Of a stretch of DNA of 64,000 nt, positions 34,526 through 44,671 are shown piece after piece. The position numbers and the translations under genes are program-made. Source of the DNA: Merzomyia westermanni (Eukaryota > Arthropoda > Insecta > Diptera > Tephritidae); assembly GCA_949987695.1 (NCBI GenBank), contig OX465290.1, positions 54,265,194 to 54,329,193 on the forward strand. The letters run 5' to 3'. The notes below the pieces were generated by a model. The model was not told the DNA's origin and searched no databases. It worked only from the letters and a program-made list of their open reading frames with translations. How positions within the stretch are numbered: position 1 is the stretch's first letter; each line of letters starts with the position of its first letter.

Positions 34526-36320
34526 GGAATGGCTTCTGTTCTTTTTATTTTGCAAGCAATGAATAAGAATGCATTCCGTCTTGCCTGCAGCTTTTAGTGA
34601 GCTTGATGGCTTTTTCGTAAAACCTCGCATGACATGTTAGAAAATATCCTGTGTAGTTTTTATTATTTTCGACAATAAATTTGGGGATGTTACGAAAGTG
34701 AGTTAATAGGAACTGGAAATGGAATAGAATTTTTAATATTTCTTCTATCGGAACCGAAATTGGAGCCGCAGGATGGCCGAGGATGGCGCATTTTACAAAA
34801 GACACACAGCGATAAAGAGGTTGAGTCAGATCGCATAAGATAATACCTTTCCTGTATTCGGGATACTTGTTAGCGAGAACCTGAACATATTTTGTTCTCA
34901 AAAATATATATACATAATTTGTATTATTATATGTATTACATATATATTTTAACCTTTTACAATTTGGCATCAGTGTCGTAAATCTTATTATCTTAATTTA
35001 TTTTAAATTCAGATTTATCTCAGTGAATAAATAAAATTTTCAGTTAGCGCTTATTTTGGAGCTTTGCAAGAAACACAATTGAATTTAAAATAAAATGAAA
35101 TAAAGTAAAAATGTGGCACCAACCAAAACTTAACGCCGCGCCGACGACTCACTGGCAATGCCGTTAAGACGCTTTCGACGGTTTAATCATTTAATAAAAG
35201 ACGAGAGAAAGATGCGAAAATCCGTGACTTCCTTTGCTGCAGGCCAAATATGCAGTCAATGTGTTGTTGCTTGGACCGTTTTAGCTGCTGGCCGTCAGTA
35301 GACATTTCCAAAAGCAACACTGCATACACTTTTGTTTTTGTATTTTTAATGGTGCTGATACTGCTACCTCCTTAGCTGTTGATGGCTCATTGACTATGTT
35401 TGTAAGTAAATATGTAAGTAGATATGTACTAAAGTACGTTATGAGAAGTTTTGCAAGCCAGTCAAGAGGCAAAGCTAACGCACCGCAACTGTTTCGGCTG
35501 ATGTAAGCAGCAATGGATGGTATCGAAGACGACAAAAGGCTACCTCCCGCTATATTATTAACTTATTTATAACAATAACAAGGCGTTATAAGTACACACA
35601 TACTCACAATTATTTACACGCATACCATGAATGCAAAGGAACCGTACTTTTACAGGCATCATCATGCCTGGAAGAAATTTGGTTGTATGCTTTGTTCGTG
35701 AGGCTTCTTTCCATACACAAATAAGGCGAGTATACTTCCCACAGCCATTAAAGCAACACAAAAAATAAGGGAAAAAAATCGATTTCAGTTGGAGCTAAAT
35801 TGTTTTACCCAAGTGTGATTGTGATACTCTGCAAACTATAAAATGAACGGGGAATATGCAGAGCTTATCGAGATTTTCGATGATTTTGTCTTCAAGAGGC
35901 AGTGATATACTCGCTCAAAATCTTCTGTGCTTCTCCGCTATCTGGCTATAAGTAATAAATGGTAGCTGTGTTTAAGAGCAGTATTGTTGCACACCATACC
36001 GAAGGCCCAAGCTCAAGCAACGGTACAGCCTATATCAAAGAATTATGTTAAAATATCTATATGCTTTAACTGATGCAGTTTAAGGTCCGATGAAAGGATG
36101 TAACTCATATTGAGTACTGGTCAGGGCCTACATTGTTGAATACGTTTCGAAATTGTTAACCATTCAGAGCACCCAACTAGTGAACTCTTATAGAAGTTTT
36201 GGTACAATCCTGTGTGAAAACAACAATTTCTATAAATATGCTGGAAAATCAATGTCGACCAATATCACAGACGGTTGAGGAGAATTATTGTAGGCAGCGC
36301 CATGACGTTGAGCAATCTAT
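34526..36320. other. No recognised gene
   Basis: Intergenic DNA. A minus-strand ORF at 34545-34970 (141 residues) has no motif I recognise and no neighbouring coding exon. The region 35100-35780 is less AT-biased and could hold conserved non-coding DNA, but I see no specific site. Confidence 0.35.
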
Positions 36321-36672
36321 ATTCATCCGAATCCCCATCTCAATCAGAAAATCCACCTCCATCTGCAACTTCATCTCAACCCCCAGTTCTATTTCCTTCT
36401 CCGTCTCCAGCTTCTTCTTCCTACCCATATAAATCTAGATATGCATTTTTATCTGCTTCTCCAACTCCATCTTTATCCTCATCTCAATATCCATCTATAC
36501 CTTCATCTCCATCCCCATACTCTTCTCTATTTCTATTTGAAAATCCACCTTCAATTCTATCTCAATCTCCATCTAGATTTCCTTCTGCGTCTCCATCTTC
36601 AACTTCACATCCATCTCCATCCTTGTCTGTATCTCTAGCTCAAACTCCATCTCCATCTTTATCCATTTGCTC
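36321..36672 (+). repeat. TCCATC-type degenerate hexamer minisatellite
   Basis: TCCATC, TCATCTC and TCCACCTC units repeat for about 350 bp. The frame 36275-36688 reads as Ser/Pro-rich (SPSPS-like), and the frame at 36441 as His/Leu-rich. Both follow from the repeat and are not evidence for a gene. Confidence 0.85.
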
Positions 36673-36871
36673 ATGGCCAACTCTATAAAGCTGTGAAAAT
36701 CCTTCCACCAATTATTGAGATCTTTGGTCTCTGTAACTCATCAGTAGGAACAAATAAGGTGCCACCGAAGTAGTTGGCGCAATGGTGTTGGGAAATCGCC
36801 CATGAACCTACTCAGCGTTAAATATGTACCAGCTTTGCTTGTGTGCAGAATTATATTTAAAGGTATGCGTA

Positions 36872-37591
36872 TTAGGGTGGGTCGATTTGTATGGACGAAA
36901 GTTAACCGATATCGCGCCATCGCTTTTTCGATAGGTTTTGGGCTCAGGAAAAAAAGTTCCACTACGCATACCCAAAAAAATAATTTTCGAGCCTGCGAAA
37001 TTTAATTTTTTTGACTTTTTCGACTTTGATTTTTAAGGGTTTTTTCATGACCTACTAAAAAAAGTTTCATTTGATTTTAAAATTTTCAGTATACATGCAA
37101 AAGTGTTTTCGGATTTTGGGACTTGTTTGGTCGAAAAGTCGACTTTTCCAAAACCTGAAATAAAGCTTAGCGCATAATTTTAAGTGGGACAGGAAATATG
37201 AGACAAATTCGTTTTCATCGAAATCACTTTTGCATGTACGCTGAAAAAACCCTTAAAAAAAGGCGAAAGGGTTAATTTGTTGACCAAAACACTCCCCAAA
37301 ACAAAAAAATTATTTTTTTTTTTTTCAAAAAACTGTTATCGTCAACGTTTTTAGCGGACATTTTTGGGTCGGACAGGGTATACATGAACATTTTAAAATC
37401 AAATGAAAATTTTTTTAGTAGGTCATGAAAAAAACCTTAAAAATCAAAGTCGAAAAAAGTCAAAAAAATAAAATTTCGCAGGCTCGAAAATTATTTTTTT
37501 GGGTATCCGTAGTGGAACCTTTTTTTCCTGAGCCCAAGACCTATCGAAAAAACGATGGCGCGATATCGGTTAATAAATTAACCCAGTCTAA
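36872..37591. mobile_element. 720-bp palindromic element with about 220-bp arms and a TGCGTA target-site duplication
   Basis: The left arm (36872-37097) starts TTAGGGTGGGTCGATTTG and the right arm (37378-37591) ends in the inverse CCCAGTCTAA. Long arm identities include TTAACCGATATCGCGCCATCG, TTTTTCATGACCTACTAAAAAAA and GCCTGCGAAATTT. TGCGTA flanks both sides (36866-36871 and 37592-37597), or ATGCGTA if the last base is assigned to the duplication. The centre holds a second smaller palindrome (CATGCAAAAGTG at about 37093 and its inverse at 37225). No transposase is present, so this is a non-autonomous or fold-back DNA element. I cannot name its superfamily. Confidence 0.75.
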
Positions 37592-37597
37592 TGCGTA

Positions 37598-38557
37598 CGA
37601 GGTGTGTTCAAAAAGTATCGCGAATTTAGTGTTTTTTCAAAAATTATTTATTTATTCATGAATATCTATTTTGTCCCCTTCAAAGTAATCCCCATGAGAT
37701 ATTATACACTTGTGCCAACGGTTTTTCCAATCTTCGAAGCACTTCAAAAAATCATTTTTTTGTATCTTGTTCAGCTCCTCCTTCGATGCCGTCTTTATCT
37801 CGTCAAGAGAAGCGTAACGTCGTCCTTTCATGGGCCTCTTCAGTTTATGAAACAAGAAAAATTCACAGGGGCCCTTCCGTTGGCTGCGGCATCATTAGTG
37901 TGTTGTTTTTGGCCAAAAAGTCGCGCACAAGCAACGATGCGTGAGCAGGGGCGTTATCGTGGTGCAAAAGCGAATTTTTGTTCTTCCACAAATCCGGGCG
38001 TTTCTGGCGGATTGCTTCGCGCAAATTGCGCATAACTTGCAGGTAATATTCCTTATTGACCGTTCTTCCCTGTGGCAAGAACTCATGATGCACCACGCCC
38101 CTGCAATCGAAGAAAACTGTCAGCAAAACTTTCACATTCGACCGAACTTGGCGCGCTTTTTTCGGTCTTGGTTCGTGCGGCAGCTTCCATTGAGATGATT
38201 GAGCTTTGGTTTCCACGTCATAACCATAAACCCACGATTCGTCACCAGTTATGACCCTCTGGAGCAAATTTGGGTAGTCGCGGACAGAGTTTAACATCTC
38301 ATTAGCAATGTTCATGCGATGCTGTTTTTGGTCACAATTGAGCATTTTTGGTACGAATTTCGCGTAAAAATCGAAGACGACCCAAAACACGTGCAAGCAA
38401 AGCAGCTGTCAACAATTAACTGAACATTCAAAATGGCCGAGCTTGTCGGCATAAGTGAGAGACATGAGTACCAACATACCGCCACAAAAAATTCGAAATT
38501 CGAATATACGTAACCAGCGAAAATTCAAAATTCGCGAGACTTTTTGAACACACCTCG
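37598..38557 (-). mobile_element. Internally deleted mariner (DD34D) transposon, copy 2
   Basis: A 960-bp element with CGAGGTGTGTTCAAAAAGTATCGCG at one end and its inverse at the other. The left TA is the last two bases of the TGCGTA duplication of the palindromic element, so this mariner inserted there after the palindromic element arrived. It belongs to the same family as 12414-13169 but retains the middle of the transposase and lacks the N-terminus. Confidence 0.88.
37650..38340 (-). pseudogene. Mariner transposase remnant lacking the N-terminal HTH
   Basis: On the minus strand, the leader ends CGATTTTTAC (about 38367) and passes directly to AKFVPKMLN, so the HTH domain and true start are deleted. 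The first catalytic motif TGDESW, the WHQ-equivalent region and HDNAPAHASLLVRDF follow in one frame down to about 37890. A further small deletion removes the PPYSPDLAT equivalent, with a frame change. After it CEFFLF has Glu where CDFFLF carries the third Asp. The C-terminus (NDFLKCFEDWKNRWHKCI) is complete. The protein is inactive. Confidence 0.85.
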
Positions 38558-40107
38558 TATACCTTTTAACCCTTTGGCATATGGGCTGGACATTGATTCA
38601 AATAATCATATACGTTACGCCATGAACCATACCGTATGTGTAAGTGTGCGTACAACATGGTTGGGTTTTGCATGCGCCGCTTTGCCGCCTCTCTGACAAT
38701 GATGAGTTCACACAATATGCGCCACTAAATTGCAAAATTTCTGACGTTTTGATACCTTTTGGTCATAGCGCACTTTTTTCGTATACGCTTTGAAGCATAC
38801 ATTAATTTGGGCTTTCAAACTTATTTGAATGTTTTTTTTTGCATAATCCCTGAAGCTGCGGATCTTTCGCGTCAGCGCCTTAACGTTTTTAAGTTTTCTC
38901 TTTTATTTTTTGGTTTTTTGTTCTTTGAAGTGCATGCTTTTACTCTAGCGTTTCAGAAAGACTGCAAATTTGCAGATAAAACCACGAAATTTAATCAACA
39001 TTGCCACGACTTTACAGTGACGCTATAGTGACATTTGACACTTTGGAGTATATAAAAATTTAAATAAAATAAAATATGAATTTTTAAAAACAACTTTTTC
39101 ATATGTATTTATTTTTATTTGCCGAAACTATCGTCAAGTATTAAGTACTTTGAAATTGTGCTTTTTGGTTAATACGAGTTAAAAGTAATTATTCTAAGAT
39201 ACCCAATTTTATTAAATAAATCCTACGCTGACATTGAATTAATTAAATAATTTACTTCAAGTTACCATAGCTTTTGCATCTAATTTAATATATTAATGCA
39301 TAATAATTGTTGTTAAGTACCAAAGGACCATAGAAATGCATTTCGACACGTAAAGAAAATCAAATCTTTCCTGTCGTCAGATAATGACAAAAAAAAGTTT
39401 AAAGAAAAAATTTTAATTTTAAAAGTGGCGTGGAAAATATTGGAATATTATCATTATGTTTGACAGTAAATTTTAATTGGTTTCAGGTTTTTCGATCAGG
39501 ATGTCGCAAAAGGACAACACTTATTTTGTTATTATTATTAATGCGATAGTATTCTAAATCCACTTTTAGGTTATAAATCAGAGTGGAGAGGGATCCAATA
39601 AATACGGAATGAACCAAAAAATTTACTAAAAAAATAAGTTACAAGATAAAGCAAGCAACAAGCTACTAGGAAAGGTTGGTATGTAAAGTGTTCTGAAAGT
39701 CTCAGTTACCAAGCTGCTACATTATTGCTACGTAACCACAAACACAATGGAACGTACCCAGATATCTTACATGAACAACGCTGGAACTTTTCGACTATAT
39801 ATCCATGCAACCTAATCGAGTTAGGCCGTTTGGTATAAAATATCTTCGGCTGCAGTCGGGCAAGTATCAGAAGGTGCTAATACCGGGGCAAGAGATTAAT
39901 TATACTTTCGGGGGTACTTTAGCCTTGCAATGAGTATATAGAATTTTTTGAATAAGGATTCTTGTGTCATACGTGGTAACTTCTTTTATATGAAATAATG
40001 TTCTTTGACTCAGTTTCAAACAAGGTAGCTTTTCTTCATCATTCACGTAAAATACCCAATGTAGATACACTATAAATATCTCAAAATAAATTTTAAAAAA
40101 AAATTTT
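38558..40107. other. No recognised gene
   Basis: AT-rich intergenic DNA. The ORF at 38759-39028 (89 residues, Phe-rich) has no recognisable motif. Confidence 0.35.
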
Positions 40108-40720
40108 TTTATACCTTTCATGTACATGAAATGGTATTATAACTTTGGTCCGATGTTTGTAAGTATGAGAAGAAGAAGAGATAGATACACCAATAAGTAT
40201 AACGAAATCATCAGGGCGATGAGCTGAGTCGATTTAGCCATATCCGTCTGTCCGTCTGTCTGTTTGTACGCAAAACTAGTCCCTCAGTTTTTGAGATATC
40301 TTGATGAAATTTGGTATGAAGCCGCCATTTTGCATGAGATTAATCATTTGTCGGAATCAGCAAGATCAAAGCAATTCAACACATAGCTCCCATACAATCG
40401 ATAGTTTCGATAAATGGGTTTTGGGCTATATATTTTGCAATTATAAAAGCTAGGAACGTAAAATTTTGCAGATTTGGTACTTATTATGTATGTAATGTGT
40501 GTAGTGAAAATCAGGCAGATCGGACTAACATAACATATAGCTCCCATACAATCGATTGTTCCTATAAATAGGGTTTGGGCTATGCATCTTTAAATTAACA
40601 GTTTTGCAGAGTTTGTACTAATTGTGAGTAAGGATCGGACACTTAAAACCGTGATTTGTATGCATGAAAGGTATAAAGTCTTCGGCACAGTCGAGGACAG
40701 CCTTTTTCTTACTTTGTTTT
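40108..40720 (-). repeat. 590-bp dispersed repeat family, copy 2 (613 bp)
   Basis: The reverse complement is collinear with 2411-3000 through its whole length and is slightly longer, with an extra AAAATGGCGGCTTCATACCA-type insertion near 40310-40335. Ends carry TTTATACCTTTCATG and its inverse. Similarity is high by eye, perhaps 85%. Confidence 0.72.
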
Positions 40721-40754
40721 AAGTAATTTTAATTTTCATATGACAAAAGACAAA

Positions 40755-40940
40755 TATATATGAAGTATATTGGAACGATTTTTCGTCATCCCTTGTCAAA
40801 TTTGGTTTTGTATCAAAGCCGGTTTCGGCGTGCCGCCATCCCCAGTGTTTAGTTTCGTTCTGGACGTTTATAAACCGGTTTGTTACAAAACTGAATTTGA
40901 CAAAGGCTGACGGAAAATGGTTCCAATATAAATCAACTCT
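40755..40940. mobile_element. Inverted pair of Penelope-like 3' tails
   Basis: 40765-40846 on the minus strand reads GGCGGCACGCCGAAACCGGC, then CAAATTTGACAAGGGATGACG and CGTTCCAATATA, matching 5711-5790. 40870-40935 on the plus strand reads TAAACCGGTTTGT, AATTTGACAAAGGCTGACGG and GGTTCCAATATAAATCAAC, matching the same module. The two copies therefore point away from each other around 40855. The minus copy keeps the stem-II-like hairpin GGCG-GCA-CGCC. No coding sequence accompanies them. Confidence 0.6.
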
Positions 40941-43559
40941 CCACCTTGTCGGAAAGTCAACCAAGCAAAATAAACCAAAAATGTTCATGTGTTCATGAAA
41001 CGAGCTCAAATCAAAAATATATATATTACTCTTGGGCTAGAGCTAATATAAAATCCTGCATATTTAAAAAAAATATTTTATGTATTCCTTTTGGGTAAAA
41101 GAAAAAAAGATGGTCATTTGCTAGGACTTAAATTATGGTAGTAACTGCAAATTTAAAATTTAAATCTTTACAAGTCAATCTTTCAATATCAATCAAAGAA
41201 GTTTATCTCAGAGCTGTCACTCATACGATCTGTGCTATAACTATAAGAAGTTACACTTCTGTTGCGTCTATACACAAACTTTTTTTATAAATTTTTTCTT
41301 ACGTCAATTCTCTTATAGTTGGCGGTACGGTTTACTTAATTCGGCTTCATCAATCACCATATTTTATGTATGTAGATGATGGCGATGTTTCTGTGATTGT
41401 TTGTAGCAGCGGCGTCGGTGTCAGTGGCGGTATTTACTATTGCTGACCATCCAAACTTGCCTGCTTTACTGTGGGCAATGAATGTTGTGCTTGTGTTTGT
41501 TGCCTGCAATTGCGGTAGTCAGTCATTCGGCTAGCCATGCGAACAGGATGATGTCTTGCAGCGATCGTTTGCCACGCCACCATCATTGAGGTGGTGTATC
41601 TTCATCGCAACACCAACTCCAAAACAGCAATGAGAACAACCCAGCGGCAGCTTAAGCAAAGCAGTAAAATTAATAAATGGTTTTTACGGTATGTTTTTAC
41701 CCTTGTTATAACCGCTCAAAGCATCTTGTTATACGACTAACTATATGTTTTCATTTTGTTGTAGTTGTTGTTCTTGTTTCTGTGGTTGCCGTATGTGTGT
41801 TTTGTATTGTCTGCCTTTCTGTTGTTGTATGCATTGCCGCGCGCTGACACGTTGTTGCTGCAAACGAAGTTGCTAATTTTTTAATCACCGCCTTCTTCAT
41901 CGCCGCTTTATTGGCAAAAATTTTGCAAAACCGTTTCGAAAAAAAAAAAGAAAATACACAGATTAAAGGAAGTTAAAGTCGCTGTTTCAAAGTGAAAATG
42001 AATATGTTTCAGGGTTAAATGGCGCTTCGGCTGCACTTTTTTTCTTCTTTCTTTGTTCAACATTTTGATCTTATTAATCTCATATTTCAAAATTAGTCTT
42101 ACTTAACTGCATGTGGCATCTGAGGTTCTTATAAGTCCAAGTCATAGTCAATATGCAATAAATGTGTCTGTATGTATGTTTGTATAAGTTTTGGCAGTTT
42201 ATTGGCAGTTATAAATAATTTCCATAATCTTATGGCTTTTGTGATGATTTGTTGGCATTTATTTTAGCTAAGAACGCCCACAAAAGCGTTTGCGAATTTG
42301 CCGTCTTACAATTGTGTGAGACATTTTTTGATTCTGGATAATGTTGCGAGCATGCGTATTGAGAATGATGCAAGATTGATTGTTTTTTTTTTTGGTTAAC
42401 TCACAATAACTAAAAGGATTTCCGAAAATTTTGTATATTTGTATGCCACACAGGCTCACAGGTATCACAAATTTTTAAAGTATTCATGACTAGTAATGAG
42501 ATCAGCAATTATTAATTTTTTAATTTAATGATTCCCCCGAGGGGGGATACTCGAAGGGCCCGTATTTTCCACGAAATTGAGTGACTAGTTATATTAGAAT
42601 GCTTTTGATAGTCGACTAATTCAAACATTTGGATTTCCAGATTATTATCGCTGCAGCCAAAGTTCGAAAAGCTCACTTCTAATTTCCAAATAATTGAAGA
42701 TTGGAGGATTTTAAACTGCATGTTCAAAAACTTAATCATGATAGTCAACAGACTTCAAAAGAATGAAAAGATGAAATTGATGCAGTATTCGAAACATTTA
42801 TGTAGAAAGGGGGCCCACCTTTTTACCCCTGGATCCGTATTTCCTCTCGGCGGCCCTGCTTATAGGTCCATATTGGAAGCTGCTAAACACCTTCATCAGC
42901 GAAATTTTAGCACGTTCAGACTTGCTATTAGTAACTAGTAATTAATTAATTATACCGCTTTTTTAATTGGTAATGATTATTTTAATTCTTTTTCAAGAAA
43001 AGGCAATTATAAATTGATAACAATTAGAAAAAATCAAAACAAATCAAAAAAAGTTTAGATAATCAAAAATGTTAAAGAAAATTAGTTTTAATTACTTTTG
43101 ATTATTTTTGACTTTTTTTGATTTTTTTAGTATTGTTTAAGTGAATATTTAATTGCTTATACAACAATAATTTAATTGCGAAAAAGTGGATTTGTTTCAC
43201 GTAACTATTTTTGACACTTTCGACGTGCTCATCGGTTTCGTATACCAACAAATCAATTGAGTCTTATTTGCAGACTTTAAAATTGTATAACTCATCATAT
43301 TTAGTTATTTAACATCTACTTATTCTTCTGAAGATTCATAGAAAATCACCTCTTGCAAATGCATCTCTCTGTAAGAGCGCTGAGCAGTCGAGTTGTCAAT
43401 GCATACTGTCCTAGGCAAGGAAAATGCAATACAAATCTTATCTCCCTAGAAATGACATCAATAACATTGAAAAAAAGGAATACACTTCAGTGATAACTGG
43501 AGAGCGCCATATGTATGTAACTTTACAGATCATTGGGCTGTCTTCGGCCTCATATCTAC
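40941..43559. other. No recognised gene
   Basis: AT-rich flanks around a less biased stretch (41360-41900) with GTTGTTG and GGCGGTG words. ORFs here (for example 42512-42748 and 42720-42938) have no recognisable motif. Confidence 0.35.
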
Positions 43560-43560
43560 A

Positions 43561-44671
43561 CGAAAGAATACAAGAAACTGCAACAAAACGGGAACCCGAT
43601 CCGGAACCAGAACAAGAACCGAAACCAAACCCAAAACTTTAGCCGAAAGTAAACCTAAAACTCGGCGATAAGCCGAAACCGAAACCATACCCGGACCTGA
43701 AACCAGAACCGAAGCCATACCCGGAAGCAAATCCGGATCTAAAAGCAAAATCAAAACCGAAACAAGCCCGGCACTAAAAGCAAACTTTAAACTTAGTGCG
43801 AAACAGAAACCATATCTGGAACAGTCTTCAGCAACGAAACCGAAACCGAAAGTATATCCGAAACTGAAAACAAAACCGAAATTGAAAGCAAACTTTTAGC
43901 GAAACCCAAACCTGAAAGCAAAAACTGAAACCGAAAACAAATCCAAAAATTAAATCAAAATAAATATGAAACCGTACATGGGATAGCACTCAAAACACTA
44001 CCCGGAACCGGAATCGACAATAAACACAAGAGGGAAATCGAAACTGAAATCAAAACTGTAAGTGAGACCCCAGTAGAGAGCAAACCCGAAAATGAAAATG
44101 CAACAGAAGCCAGAATCGAAAACTGAAACGAAACCATAACGAAAAGTAAATTTGAAAGTAACCGGAGGCGAAACAAATTCCAAAAAGTTATTAAAACTAG
44201 AGCCTCTATCGGAACTGAAACAGAAGCCGGGTCTGTGCTGGAATCAGCAGAAAAACGAAGCCCAAGTCAAAACTGAAGCCGAAACTCTACAGACAATTCT
44301 AGTGGAACCTACCATCAAGCAGATACAAACGGAACTGAAACCGCAATTGGGTGAAGTATAAACCGCAACTGAAAGCAGAGCTGAAGCAGGAAGTGAAGCC
44401 GGAATCGCAACTGCAATAAGATCTGAAAGTAGAACTGAAACCGGAAATACAACCCACTATAGAGACCAAACTGGAGCTGAAACCGAAACCGGAACGGAAG
44501 ATTGAACCAAAACTTAAACCGAAACCGGAACCGAAAGCGAAAGTTCGGGCGAAACTAGGAAATGTAACCGGACCGCAAGCAATCAGAAAAAGAGCAAGAA
44601 ACAGAAACCGAATACAAAACTGTAGCCGAATCTGTAACCAGACTAATAACCGGAACTGAAACTGCAATACC
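43561..44671 (+). repeat. GAAACC-type degenerate hexamer minisatellite, about 1.1 kb
   Basis: Hexamers such as GAAACC, GAACCG, GAACTG and GAAAGC dominate, locally pure (CCGAAACCGAAACC-like). Short reading frames across it give Glu-Pro-Lys-Pro dipeptide runs (43424-43642) or, on the other strand, Gly/Phe/Ser-rich runs. These are consequences of the repeat. Confidence 0.88.

Noticed and set aside
34545..34970. 141-residue minus-strand frame as a host gene
   Set aside because: It carries no motif I recognise, and I saw no splice-linked neighbours to support it.
36275..36688. Ser/Pro-rich 137-residue protein
   Set aside because: The frame follows the TCCATC minisatellite and has no unique flanking domain.
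43424..43642. Glu-Pro-Lys-Pro repeat protein
   Set aside because: Generated by the GAAACC-type hexamer repeat; the frame closes quickly once the repeat drifts.
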